From: Amycolatopsis marina
Lineage (GTDB): Bacteria; Actinomycetota; Actinomycetes; Mycobacteriales; Pseudonocardiaceae
NCBI RefSeq assembly: GCF_900111885.1
Contig: NZ_FOKG01000020.1
Span: forward strand, 41,517-105,516
Direction: 5' to 3'
DNA length: 64,000 bases
The position numbers and the translations under genes are program-made. Within the stretch, counting starts at the first letter, position 1. Every line of letters starts with the position of its first letter. Positions 33,008 through 39,970 of the stretch are shown here, piece by piece. The notes under the pieces were generated by a model. It had not been told where the DNA came from. It worked only from the letters and a program-made list of their open reading frames with translations, and ran no database searches.

Positions 33008-33430
33008 TTACGGCCTGAACTGCCCCATATCGGCACCTCCGGTGATGAACAGCAGAGGCAGGACGAACTGCATGAGCACGAAGTAGGTCACGGCAGTGGT
33101 CATCACGGTGACGAACAGAGCCCGGCGCGTTGCCGCACGTGACGCATCGTGGGACAAGTGCCGCGTCCGGCGACGCAGCAGCAGCCAGGTGAGCCCGATG
33201 GCGAGCAGGAAGGCTCCGATAATGAGCAGCGGGCGCGACCCGATCGGTGAGATCTCGTCCAATGCGGTGAAGCCCGCCGCGACCCCGGCGCCGTAGGTGG
33301 CGGCGCCGAGCAGTCCGACGCTGCAGCACACCGTTCCCAGCGCGCCGGCGCCGACTCCGCAGGCTACGGGCATTCCATTGGGGGCAGTACCGACGGATGT
33401 TGCTGATTTCTGCGAGAACGTAGCGGTCAT
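33008..33430 (-). CDS. CC-motif membrane protein 2 (MerT-like layout)
   Basis: 140 residues, three predicted spans. The first has a Cys pair in GALGTVCCSVGLLGAATYG, the second is SRPLLIIGAFLLAIGLTWLLL, the third is TAVTYFVLMQFVLPLLF. A Cys pair in span 1 plus this short three-span build recalls the MerT mercury importers, but no similarity proves it. The ATG at 33430 is favoured by GAGGGA nine bases upstream. It lies 16 bases after a sister gene. A metal-import role for nickel or iron is a guess from layout and context. Confidence 0.7.
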   Translation of the reverse strand: MTATFSQKSATSVGTAPNGMPVACGVGAGALGTVCCSVGLLGAATYGAGVAAGFTALDEISPIGSRPLLIIGAFLLAIGLTWLLLRRRTRHLSHDASRAATRRALFVTVMTTAVTYFVLMQFVLPLLFITGGADMGQFRP

Positions 33431-33446
33431 CAGTGGCACTCCCTCG

Positions 33447-33887
33447 CTACATCTTCGGGTATTCGAACCCGATCAAGGTGAGAACGCTCCCGGCGATGAT
33501 GTAGAAGGCGAAGTAGCCACCGAGAGCCCAGGCGCCGAGCACCAGAACGGTGCGACCGTAGAGATAACGTGCCTCGTCTTGCGCCAGGCCCGCCCTGGCC
33601 CTGCGGCTCACCACCGCCGCGAGGGCGAGCACCGCGAGGATGGCCAAAGTTGACGCGATCAGGGTGATGCCTTGCATGTCCACCCAGGACCGCATGAAGA
33701 CCGCGGCGCCGGTGGCGCCGATGACGGTGGCACCAACCGCAATCAGTCCGCCGCCACAGCACACGGCACCGAGCAACCCTGCGCCTGCGGCACATATCTT
33801 GCTGCCGCTGGCAGGTGGGGACATTTCAGGGGATCGGGCAGTGGCGGAATCGTCGCGCAGTTCCGCCTGGATCGGTATCTCGGACAT
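33447..33887 (-). CDS. CC-motif membrane protein 1 (MerT-like layout)
   Basis: 146 residues. The first 30 residues are polar, followed by AAGAGLLGAVCCGGGLIAVG (Cys pair in span 1), a second span (GITLIASTLAILAVLALAAVV) and a third (VLVLGAWALGGYFAFYIIAG). It is the paralogue of the next gene and the first gene of the long minus-strand operon running to hypE. Divergent from the first CooC-like ATPase gene. Confidence 0.7.
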   Translation of the reverse strand: MSEIPIQAELRDDSATARSPEMSPPASGSKICAAGAGLLGAVCCGGGLIAVGATVIGATGAAVFMRSWVDMQGITLIASTLAILAVLALAAVVSRRARAGLAQDEARYLYGRTVLVLGAWALGGYFAFYIIAGSVLTLIGFEYPKM

Positions 33888-34156
33888 TCGTACCTCCTCG
33901 CTGTGCTGCGAGGTATCGAGGGACCGGCTAACTAGGCGCGGTGCCCCAGCCCGTCAGGCGGGGGCCCGACAATACGAGATGCCGCCGAAGCGACCGAGTG
34001 TAAGGGTATGGTCCTCTATAGGTAATCGTCAGGTAAGTGCAGTAGTCACCTACTGGCCGAATCGCCCGCCCGATCGTGTGCGTCGAGCTGCTGGAGGGGG
34101 CCGAGGCTCCTAGGCTGGACTGTGACGCGTCGCGTCACGAGACGGTCCGGGACGGG
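33888..34156. promoter_or_regulatory. Divergent promoter region: hyp operon / ATPase pair
   Basis: 269 bases between two opposed start codons. On the plus strand TATAGGTAAT near 34,018 is a good -10 candidate for the ATPase genes. No clear dyad is seen. The true ATPase 1 start could lie upstream (in-frame codons to 34,076), which would shorten this region. Confidence 0.45.
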
Positions 34157-34957
34157 GTGATCGCGATCAGGCTGGCGCTGATCGGCAAGGGCGGCGCTGG
34201 GAAGTCCGCCCTTGCCGGCACTCTCGCTCGGATACTCGCCCGCCGGGGCGAGCGGGTACTCGCGGTGGACTGCGACCCGATGCCGGGTCTGTCGCTGTCG
34301 CTGGGCCTCGGGGTGGTGGATGTGCGAATTCCTGACGACGCGACCGAGGAGCGTCCCGAAGGGGAGGACGGCCCGCGGTACCGGCTCCGTCGCGGCCTCT
34401 CCGCGGAGCGGGCGGTCGAGATGTACGCGGTGCCCGGGCCGGATGGTGTGCGGTACCTGCAGTTCGGCAAGCTGCGCGAGCGCACGCCGCAGCTGATGCG
34501 GGCCCAGTTCGCCTTCCGGCAGATCCTCGACGAGCTCTCGTCCAGCGAGCGAACCGTGGTGGGTGACCTTGCCGGCGGCACCCGGCAACCGTTCTTCGGC
34601 TGGGGTCGTTACGCCGAACTGCTGATCGTCGTGGTCGAGCCGACCGCGAAAGGGGTGCTTTCCGCGCGCCGGTTGGCGAGGTTGGCTTCCCTGACTGCCG
34701 GACAGGAGCGTCCTGGGGGCCAGCGGGTCGCGGCGGTGGTGACCAAGGCAGGCGCGCCGGACGACGCGGCGCTGGTCACCGAGCGCACCGGGTTGGAGGT
34801 ACTGGCCGCTGTCCCGTGGGACCGCGCTGTCTGCGACGCGGAGCGGTATGGCATCTCGGTGCTGGACCACGCGCCGGGCTCGCCCGCCGTAGCGGCGATC
34901 ACCGCACTGGCTGATCGGCTCGCCGAGCACCGGCCGGCGTTGGCCTCGTTGAGCTAG
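34157..34957 (+). CDS. CooC/MinD-type ATPase 1 (no Cys motif)
   Basis: About 266 residues from the GTG at 34157; the start is uncertain. It has the deviant Walker A KGGAGKSALAG and the LAVDCDPMPGLSLSLG strand after it, where the sister proteins have D-x-N-P-N-L. The C-x-C metal site of CooC is absent: the matching region reads LQFGKLRERTPQLMRAQF. It is therefore the odd member of the four, and may act as a partner or regulator. It lies nine bases before ATPase 2 and is surely co-transcribed with it. Confidence 0.82.
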   Translation: MIAIRLALIGKGGAGKSALAGTLARILARRGERVLAVDCDPMPGLSLSLGLGVVDVRIPDDATEERPEGEDGPRYRLRRGLSAERAVEMYAVPGPDGVRYLQFGKLRERTPQLMRAQFAFRQILDELSSSERTVVGDLAGGTRQPFFGWGRYAELLIVVVEPTAKGVLSARRLARLASLTAGQERPGGQRVAAVVTKAGAPDDAALVTERTGLEVLAAVPWDRAVCDAERYGISVLDHAPGSPAVAAITALADRLAEHRPALASLS

Positions 34958-34966
34958 GAGGACCGG

Positions 34967-35710
34967 GTGAAGCTCGCGGTAGTCGGCAAAGGTGGGTCGG
35001 GCAAGACCACCACCGAGGCGGTGATCGCGCGTGCCGTGGCTCGCACCGGGGTGCGGGTCGTCGCGCTGGACTGCGACACGAACCCGAACCTCGGGATCTC
35101 GCTGGGCCTCGGGGACGACGAGACCGAGCGTCTGGCCGGGATGCGCCAGGCGATCGACGAGGGTGCGCAGGAGCATGCTCCCAGCTGGGACGAGCTGCTC
35201 GATGTGTTCGGTGCCGATGCTCCGGACGGGGTGCGCCTCGCCGTGGTCAGCGCGATCGAGAACCCCGAGCCAGGCTGCCCGTGCTGTGGGCTGTCCCCGG
35301 AACAGTTGTTGCGTTCCGCCGACTTCGGAGAGGACGTTGTGATCGCCGACTTCGAGGCCGGTCTTGGCACGCTGACCCGCCTCGAAGGAAGCCACGTCGA
35401 CGTGGTTCTTGTGGTCCTCGAGGCGACCGCGAAATCGGTCGAGGTGGGGGAGCGGGCGGCTGATCTGGTCCGAAGGCACGGCATCGGCAGGTTGATCGTG
35501 GTTGCCAACCAGGTGCACGACGACGCTGATCTTGCCGCCGTCCGGCGGCGATTCCCAGAGACGGAGATCGTCGTGGTCCCGTACGACGACAGCATTGTGG
35601 AAGCCGATCGCCGCGGTGCAGCTCCACTCGACCTCAGGCCCGACGCGCCAGCCGTCCGCGCGCTTGCCGAACTCGCCGGAAGGCTGGCCACCCCGGCTCA
35701 CCAGTCCTAA
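34967..35710 (+). CDS. CooC-type ATPase 2 (CPCCG motif)
   Basis: 247 residues, GTG start with GGAGGA upstream. Deviant Walker A VVGKGGSGKTTTEAV, then ALDCDTNPNLGISLGL, then Walker B IADFEAGLGTLTR. Residues 104-107 are C-P-C-C, followed by G, matching the C-x-C dimer-interface metal site of CooC, the ATPase that loads nickel into CO dehydrogenase. The lack of HypA/HypB nearby makes a nickel-insertion role for this and its sisters the leading idea. Confidence 0.88.
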   Translation: MKLAVVGKGGSGKTTTEAVIARAVARTGVRVVALDCDTNPNLGISLGLGDDETERLAGMRQAIDEGAQEHAPSWDELLDVFGADAPDGVRLAVVSAIENPEPGCPCCGLSPEQLLRSADFGEDVVIADFEAGLGTLTRLEGSHVDVVLVVLEATAKSVEVGERAADLVRRHGIGRLIVVANQVHDDADLAAVRRRFPETEIVVVPYDDSIVEADRRGAAPLDLRPDAPAVRALAELAGRLATPAHQS

Positions 35711-35892
35711 CCGGATGCTCGGACACCTGCCCGCTCAGTGTTGTCTGTGAACTCGGGTCCGCGATCGAATCGCAGGGGCTCTGACTCCCAAGGACTGTCC
35801 AGTTCTGTGGCTTGACGCCCTGCCGCCTCGATAGCGGGACTTCGTCAGCCGAGTTCCACCGATCACCATGACCTCGCAATCCGCCGTTCTCG

Positions 35893-36666
35893 TCACGCCC
35901 CCTGAGAGGACGGGAGGGTCCATGCGCTCTCGAGTTCGGCCAGCACCTGGTCCAGCGCGTCCTGGATGGTCGCTCCGCTGTCTGCGCCCAGATCTGTTCC
36001 GTCCCGGTCGGCAGCCCGGACGCCGTCGTCATAGGGGAGGACGCCGGCAAGGGGAACGTCGTACTCGGCGCACAGATCCGCGAAGAAGCCCTCGTCCGCG
36101 GGCAGGCGCGCCTTGTTGCCCAGACCAAAGATCCGGTCGATCCCCAGCTCGTGCGCCAGTGTCACGGTGCGTGCGGCGGTGATCACCGATTTGCGGCTGG
36201 GCTCCATGACCACCAGCAGTACGTCGGTGTGAGCCAGCGTCCCGCCCGAGCGGCTCAGATGCTCCAATCCGGCTTCCATGTCCACCAGAGTGACGTCGGC
36301 GTGCTCGGCCATCACCTGCCCGAGCAGGCTGCGTACCGTGGCGTGTCCGGAACAGGTGCAGCCGCCACCCGCTTGCGTCACCTTGATGGCGGAGATCATG
36401 GTGACCCCGTCCGGTGTCGGCCTGCCGTATTCGGCGAGGAGCTGCTCGGCGGTGAGCGAGCTGGGCGAGCCGACGATCAGCGCACGCGGCAGCACCGGAA
36501 TCGCCTCGTTGTCCTCTGGGGACAGTCCCAGTGAGACGGCCAGGTTGGGGTTGGAATCGGTGTCGATCGCGACAACGCGTTCGCCTCGCCGGGCATAGGT
36601 TCGCGCCAGCATTGCGCAAACCGTGGTCTTGCCAACCCCGCCCTTGCCGACCACTCCGAGTTTCAT
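35893..36666 (-). CDS. CooC-type ATPase 3 (CTC motif)
   Basis: 257 residues from the ATG at 36666; GAGGAGTTC-like Shine-Dalgarno upstream. Walker A VVGKGGVGKTTVCAM, then AIDTDSNPNLAVSLGL, then LVDMEAGLEHLSRSGG. Cys103-x-Cys105 sits in GGGCTCSGHAT, as in CooC1 proteins. It is convergent with ATPase 2 (182 bases apart) and divergent from ATPase 4 across a 115-base shared promoter region. Confidence 0.9.
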   Translation of the reverse strand: MKLGVVGKGGVGKTTVCAMLARTYARRGERVVAIDTDSNPNLAVSLGLSPEDNEAIPVLPRALIVGSPSSLTAEQLLAEYGRPTPDGVTMISAIKVTQAGGGCTCSGHATVRSLLGQVMAEHADVTLVDMEAGLEHLSRSGGTLAHTDVLLVVMEPSRKSVITAARTVTLAHELGIDRIFGLGNKARLPADEGFFADLCAEYDVPLAGVLPYDDGVRAADRDGTDLGADSGATIQDALDQVLAELESAWTLPSSQGA

Positions 36667-36781
36667 CCTGAACTCCTCGTGCGGTTGTTCTCCAAGCCGT
36701 GACCGCCACACAATGGGTCACCATACGTCGCGCCGAGACGGTGAGCCATCGCAGCGGGCGCCGTCCGAGGAGAGGCCGATC
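36667..36781. promoter_or_regulatory. Divergent promoter region: ATPase 3 / ATPase 4
   Basis: 115 bases between opposed starts. No clear hexamers or operator dyad can be singled out; it must hold both promoters unless ATPase 4 is read from elsewhere. Confidence 0.35.
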
Positions 36782-37546
36782 ATGAGAATTGCCCTGGCCG
36801 GCAAGGGTGGCGCCGGAAAGACCACGATCGCTGCCACGCTTGCCCGGCTCACCGCACGGACGGGTGCCCGCGTGCTGGCGATCGATGCCGACTCGAACCC
36901 GAACCTCGGTGCCGCCCTCGGTATCGACGCCGCACGCACCGCACCGGTCGCGCACCTCCCTGCCGCGCTCGTGTCCCGGCGATTGGACGGTGCCGCACTG
37001 ACGGTGCCGGTGGAGGAGCTGATCCATACGCACGGTCTGCCCGGCCCAGACGGCGTCGACCTCGTGTGTATGGGGGCTCCGGAACATGCCGGCGAAGGCT
37101 GCCTGTGCTCGGCACACGCCACGGTGAGCGCGCTGCTCGCCGACCTGGGTTCGTTCCCCGCTACCGTGGCTGTGGTGGACATGGAAGCTTCGCCCGAGCA
37201 GCTCAGCCGGGGAACCGTCCAGCACGCCGATGTGCTGCTGCTGATCGCCGAGCCCTACTTCCGGTCGCTGGAGACGGTTCGCCGGCTCGCCGCACTGAGT
37301 GCCGAACTATCCATTGCCGAGGTGGCCGTCGTGGCCAACAAGCTACGTTCGGCGGCCGACCGTGAGGCGATCTCCGAGTTCTGCGAGCGGCACGGGTTGC
37401 GGTGCTGGGGTGAGGTGCCGTGGAGCGAAAAGGTGGTCCGGGCCGACCTTGCCGCACGCCCGCTCCTCGACGCGGCACCCGAGGGGGCCGCAGTATCCGC
37501 GATCGCGCAACTTTCCACTCGACTGGGTGATCTCGAGCTGGCCTAA
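36782..37546 (+). CDS. CooC-type ATPase 4 (CLC motif)
   Basis: 254 residues, ATG with GAGGAGAGG upstream. Walker A LAGKGGAGKTTIAAT, then AIDADSNPNLGAALGI, then VVDMEASPEQLSRG. Cys107-x-Cys109 in EGCLCSAHATV is the CooC-like metal site. It is most like ATPase 3; the two may be a duplicated pair. Convergent with the three small membrane genes (8-base gap). Confidence 0.9.
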   Translation: MRIALAGKGGAGKTTIAATLARLTARTGARVLAIDADSNPNLGAALGIDAARTAPVAHLPAALVSRRLDGAALTVPVEELIHTHGLPGPDGVDLVCMGAPEHAGEGCLCSAHATVSALLADLGSFPATVAVVDMEASPEQLSRGTVQHADVLLLIAEPYFRSLETVRRLAALSAELSIAEVAVVANKLRSAADREAISEFCERHGLRCWGEVPWSEKVVRADLAARPLLDAAPEGAAVSAIAQLSTRLGDLELA

Positions 37547-37554
37547 ACTCCCTC

Positions 37555-37842
37555 TCACCGCTGACCGGTGCCGGGAACCCCGCGAGCCGCTACGGCCGCG
37601 TTCGCCTTGTCGGTCAGCGGTCCGAGCGCGGAGTCGATCTCGCTCAGTGTTTCGTTGATGTGCACAACGGACGGCCCGATGGACGCGGTCTGGCTCTCCA
37701 CCGCGCGCACCCCGAAAGCGATCTTGCCCAGGTGCGTGGACACGACCCGCAACCGGCGGTCGATCAGGACGAGGTAGGTCGCGAGCACACCGACGACCAG
37801 CGCGATCTCCACGACGGTCAGGGTCACCAGCAGCGCGGTCAT
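37555..37842 (-). CDS. Small single-span membrane protein c (hydrogenase locus)
   Basis: 95 residues. An N-terminal span (VTLTVVEIALVVGVLATYLV) is followed by a soluble amphipathic region (DRRLRVVSTHLGKIAFGVRAV) and a helix (HINETLSEIDSALGPLTDKA), the build of DUF948-like proteins. Its ATG overlaps the stop of the next gene upstream (ATGA). One of five such proteins in the locus. Confidence 0.8.
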   Translation of the reverse strand: MTALLVTLTVVEIALVVGVLATYLVLIDRRLRVVSTHLGKIAFGVRAVESQTASIGPSVVHINETLSEIDSALGPLTDKANAAVAARGVPGTGQR

Positions 37843-38153
37843 GACCAGGACTCCGTTCGGTTCAGCGGCTCCTGCCTCGATCGCCCGTCGGTGGACAGCA
37901 GCGCGTCGTGGCGCATCGCCTCGGTCTTGATCGCATCCAAGGCCTCGCCGGTGCTGGCGAGCTGCCAGCTCGTCGCGGTGTTGCGCGCCACGGAGGTTGC
38001 CGTGTTCCACAGGACGATCACGTTCCGCTCGACCTGCTTGACCGCTCGCAGCAGTGCGTGCAGCAACGCCACCACGACCACGGCGACCACAGCCCCCAAT
38101 CCCAGCGTGATCCACCAGATCGTCTTGGTCTCGGCAGCCAGCGCGACAACCAT
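37839..38153 (-). CDS. Small single-span membrane protein b (hydrogenase locus)
   Basis: 104 residues: span at 12-37 (ITLGLGAVVAVVVVALLHAL), then a cytosolic helical segment (KQVERNVIVLWNTATSVARN) and a charged tail. Middle gene of a tightly packed trio (2-base gap above, 4-base overlap below). It could anchor or scaffold the hydrogenase at the membrane; this is inference from position only. Confidence 0.8.
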   Translation of the reverse strand: MVVALAAETKTIWWITLGLGAVVAVVVVALLHALLRAVKQVERNVIVLWNTATSVARNTATSWQLASTGEALDAIKTEAMRHDALLSTDGRSRQEPLNRTESWS

Positions 38154-38155
38154 GC

Positions 38156-38413
38156 TCAGCCTCCCAGCGCCCGGCGAGCCTCGGCGGCGCCGTCGAGAAT
38201 CTCCTTCGCCATCCGGTTGGTCGTCTCGACCTGCCAGAGGACCTCGGTGCGCTCGCGCGTCCGGCGCAGTGAGCCGGTCGCATCGTCGGCTACGGCGGCG
38301 ATCCGGCGAACCGTCAGGACGATCAGTATCAGCAGGGCTGCGACGACCAGCACCACGGGCACGCCGATCGCGTAGCCCACCCACCAGCCGGTGAGATCCG
38401 CAGCGAGAGCCAT
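38156..38413 (-). CDS. Small single-span membrane protein a (hydrogenase locus)
   Basis: 85 residues: span at about 10-36 (VGYAIGVPVVLVVAALLILI), then a basic/amphipathic helix with RRTRERTEVLWQVETTNRMA. First gene of the trio, divergent from the hydrogenase small-subunit gene. The upstream region holds CACTAGATG, a motif shared with another minus-strand start in this locus. Confidence 0.8.
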   Translation of the reverse strand: MALAADLTGWWVGYAIGVPVVLVVAALLILIVLTVRRIAAVADDATGSLRRTRERTEVLWQVETTNRMAKEILDGAAEARRALGG

Positions 38414-38582
38414 AACTCACCTCATGTGCCCGGCACTAGATGTATCGAGCATACAGCGGATGGTGATCATCAGAAAGTTTCACGATCTCGTGCACTTTCG
38501 GCAACGGCGCCAAGGGGTTACGGTAGATGAGATCATCACATAGCGATCGGTTCCCCGCCACCGACCCGGAGGCGAGACGCGA
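38414..38582. promoter_or_regulatory. Divergent promoter region: hydrogenase structural genes / small membrane genes
   Basis: 169 bases between opposed starts. CACTAGATGTA lies at 38434-38444 (minus reading TACATCTAGTG), 21 bases above the membrane-gene start. Towards hhyS, TACGGT near 38,520 could be a -10, and GGAGG at 38,569-38,573 is the ribosome site of hhyS. Confidence 0.45.
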
Positions 38583-39959
38583 ATGGCTGCACACGCGCCC
38601 GCGAAGACCCCCGCGGAACGACTCCTCGACGCTCTCGGTCCGGTGGACCGGTTCCACGATCCCAGCGACATCGGCGACTTCGGGATGCCCAGCAGGGCGT
38701 CGTTGGAGGACATGCTCGATCCGGTCGCGAGGACGGATCCGACCAGGCGGATCGGTCCACTAGAGAAGGTGCACGTGTTCTGGTTCGCCGGGATGAGCTG
38801 CGACGGCTGCTCGGTCTCGGTGACCGGCGCCCAGGCACCGTCGGTGGAGAGCCTGCTCCTCGGCGCGCACCCTGGTCTGCCCCAGGTGGTCCTGCACCAT
38901 CCCGTGATCAACATGGAGTCCGGCCCCAAGTACATGCGCGCGGCCGAGCTCGCGGTGCAGGGCAAGCTCGGTGCCCCGTACACGATCGTCCTCGAAGGCT
39001 CCATCACCGACGAGACGGTGGCCATGCAAACAGGCGGCTACTGGGTGGGACAGGGCGAGGAACCGTGGGGGCCCGACGGTGAGCTGCGCACCGTCACCAC
39101 GGATGAGTGGATCGCCCGTCTCGCGCCGGGAGCGGCGGCGTCGCTCGCTATCGGCACCTGCGCCACCTGGGGTGGGATTCCCGCCGCGAACGGCAACCCC
39201 ACCGGGGCGATGAGCCTGATGGACTTCCTCGGTAAGGACTACCGCAGTGCCTTCGGTCTGCCGGTGGTCAACGTTCCAGGCTGTGCACCTGTCGGGGACA
39301 ACTTCACCGAGACCGTCGCCGCGATTCTCTACTTCCTGCAGGGTTTCGGGCCGCTCCCGGAGTTCGACGAGCTCGGCAGGCCCGCCTGGCTGTTCGGTGA
39401 GACCGTGCACCGGCATTGCGTGCGCGGCGCCTACTACGAGGAAGGCACCTACGCCGCGGAGTTCGGTGACAAGGAATGCCTCGTGGAGATCGGCTGCTGG
39501 GGTCCGGTGGTCAATTGCAACATCACGTCTCGTGGCGCGATCAATCACGTCGGCGGCTGCATGAACGCGGGCGGGGCTTGCATCGGCTGCACGATGCCTG
39601 GCTTCCCGGACAAGTTCACCCCGTTCTACAAAACACCGCCGGGATCGAAGGTGTCCACGACGGCGTCCCGGATTCTGGGTGGGCTGATCAAACCCCTGCG
39701 GAAGTATTCGAACAATCACCTCAATCGCGAAGTGCGGTGGGACCTGCACAAGGAGACACCCAGCGGGTGGGCCCGGGAGAAGTCGGAGCCCAGCTACCTC
39801 GCCGAGGTCGGGCATCGCTTCTATGACCGGATGCGCCGATCCGACGACACCGGGAAGAACCCGGGCGAGGCCTGGGGCAAACGTACCGAGTGGACATACG
39901 AGCGCGATCCGGGCACCGAAAAACGGTTGCCCGGCGGGACCGCCCACGACGGCAAGTAG
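38583..39959 (+). CDS. hhyS: [NiFe]-hydrogenase small subunit, group 1h
   Basis: 458 residues. It carries the iron-sulfur clusters that take electrons from H2. Proximal site: Cys73-Asp74-Gly-Cys76 (GMSCDGCSVS), then GTCATWGG and VPGCAP. The family is reported to use an Asp as one proximal ligand, consistent with oxygen tolerance. The other clusters lie in HRHCVRGAYYEE, EIGCWGPVVNCNI and GGCMNAGGACIGCTMPGFPD. There is no Tat signal peptide, as in this group, so it is cytoplasmic. Start chosen by GGAGG ten bases upstream. Confidence 0.95.
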   Translation: MAAHAPAKTPAERLLDALGPVDRFHDPSDIGDFGMPSRASLEDMLDPVARTDPTRRIGPLEKVHVFWFAGMSCDGCSVSVTGAQAPSVESLLLGAHPGLPQVVLHHPVINMESGPKYMRAAELAVQGKLGAPYTIVLEGSITDETVAMQTGGYWVGQGEEPWGPDGELRTVTTDEWIARLAPGAAASLAIGTCATWGGIPAANGNPTGAMSLMDFLGKDYRSAFGLPVVNVPGCAPVGDNFTETVAAILYFLQGFGPLPEFDELGRPAWLFGETVHRHCVRGAYYEEGTYAAEFGDKECLVEIGCWGPVVNCNITSRGAINHVGGCMNAGGACIGCTMPGFPDKFTPFYKTPPGSKVSTTASRILGGLIKPLRKYSNNHLNREVRWDLHKETPSGWAREKSEPSYLAEVGHRFYDRMRRSDDTGKNPGEAWGKRTEWTYERDPGTEKRLPGGTAHDGK

Positions 39960-39970
39960 GGAGTTCACAC

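Noticed and set aside
34046..35701. 551-residue open frame antisense to ATPases 1 and 2
   Set aside because: Covers two clear sense genes with intact motifs; low-complexity His/Arg/Gly-rich product.
34157..37546. Reading the four ATPases as plasmid or chromosome partition (ParA) genes
   Set aside because: No ParB, no parS-like repeats, and three carry a CooC-type C-x-C motif inside a hydrogenase locus.
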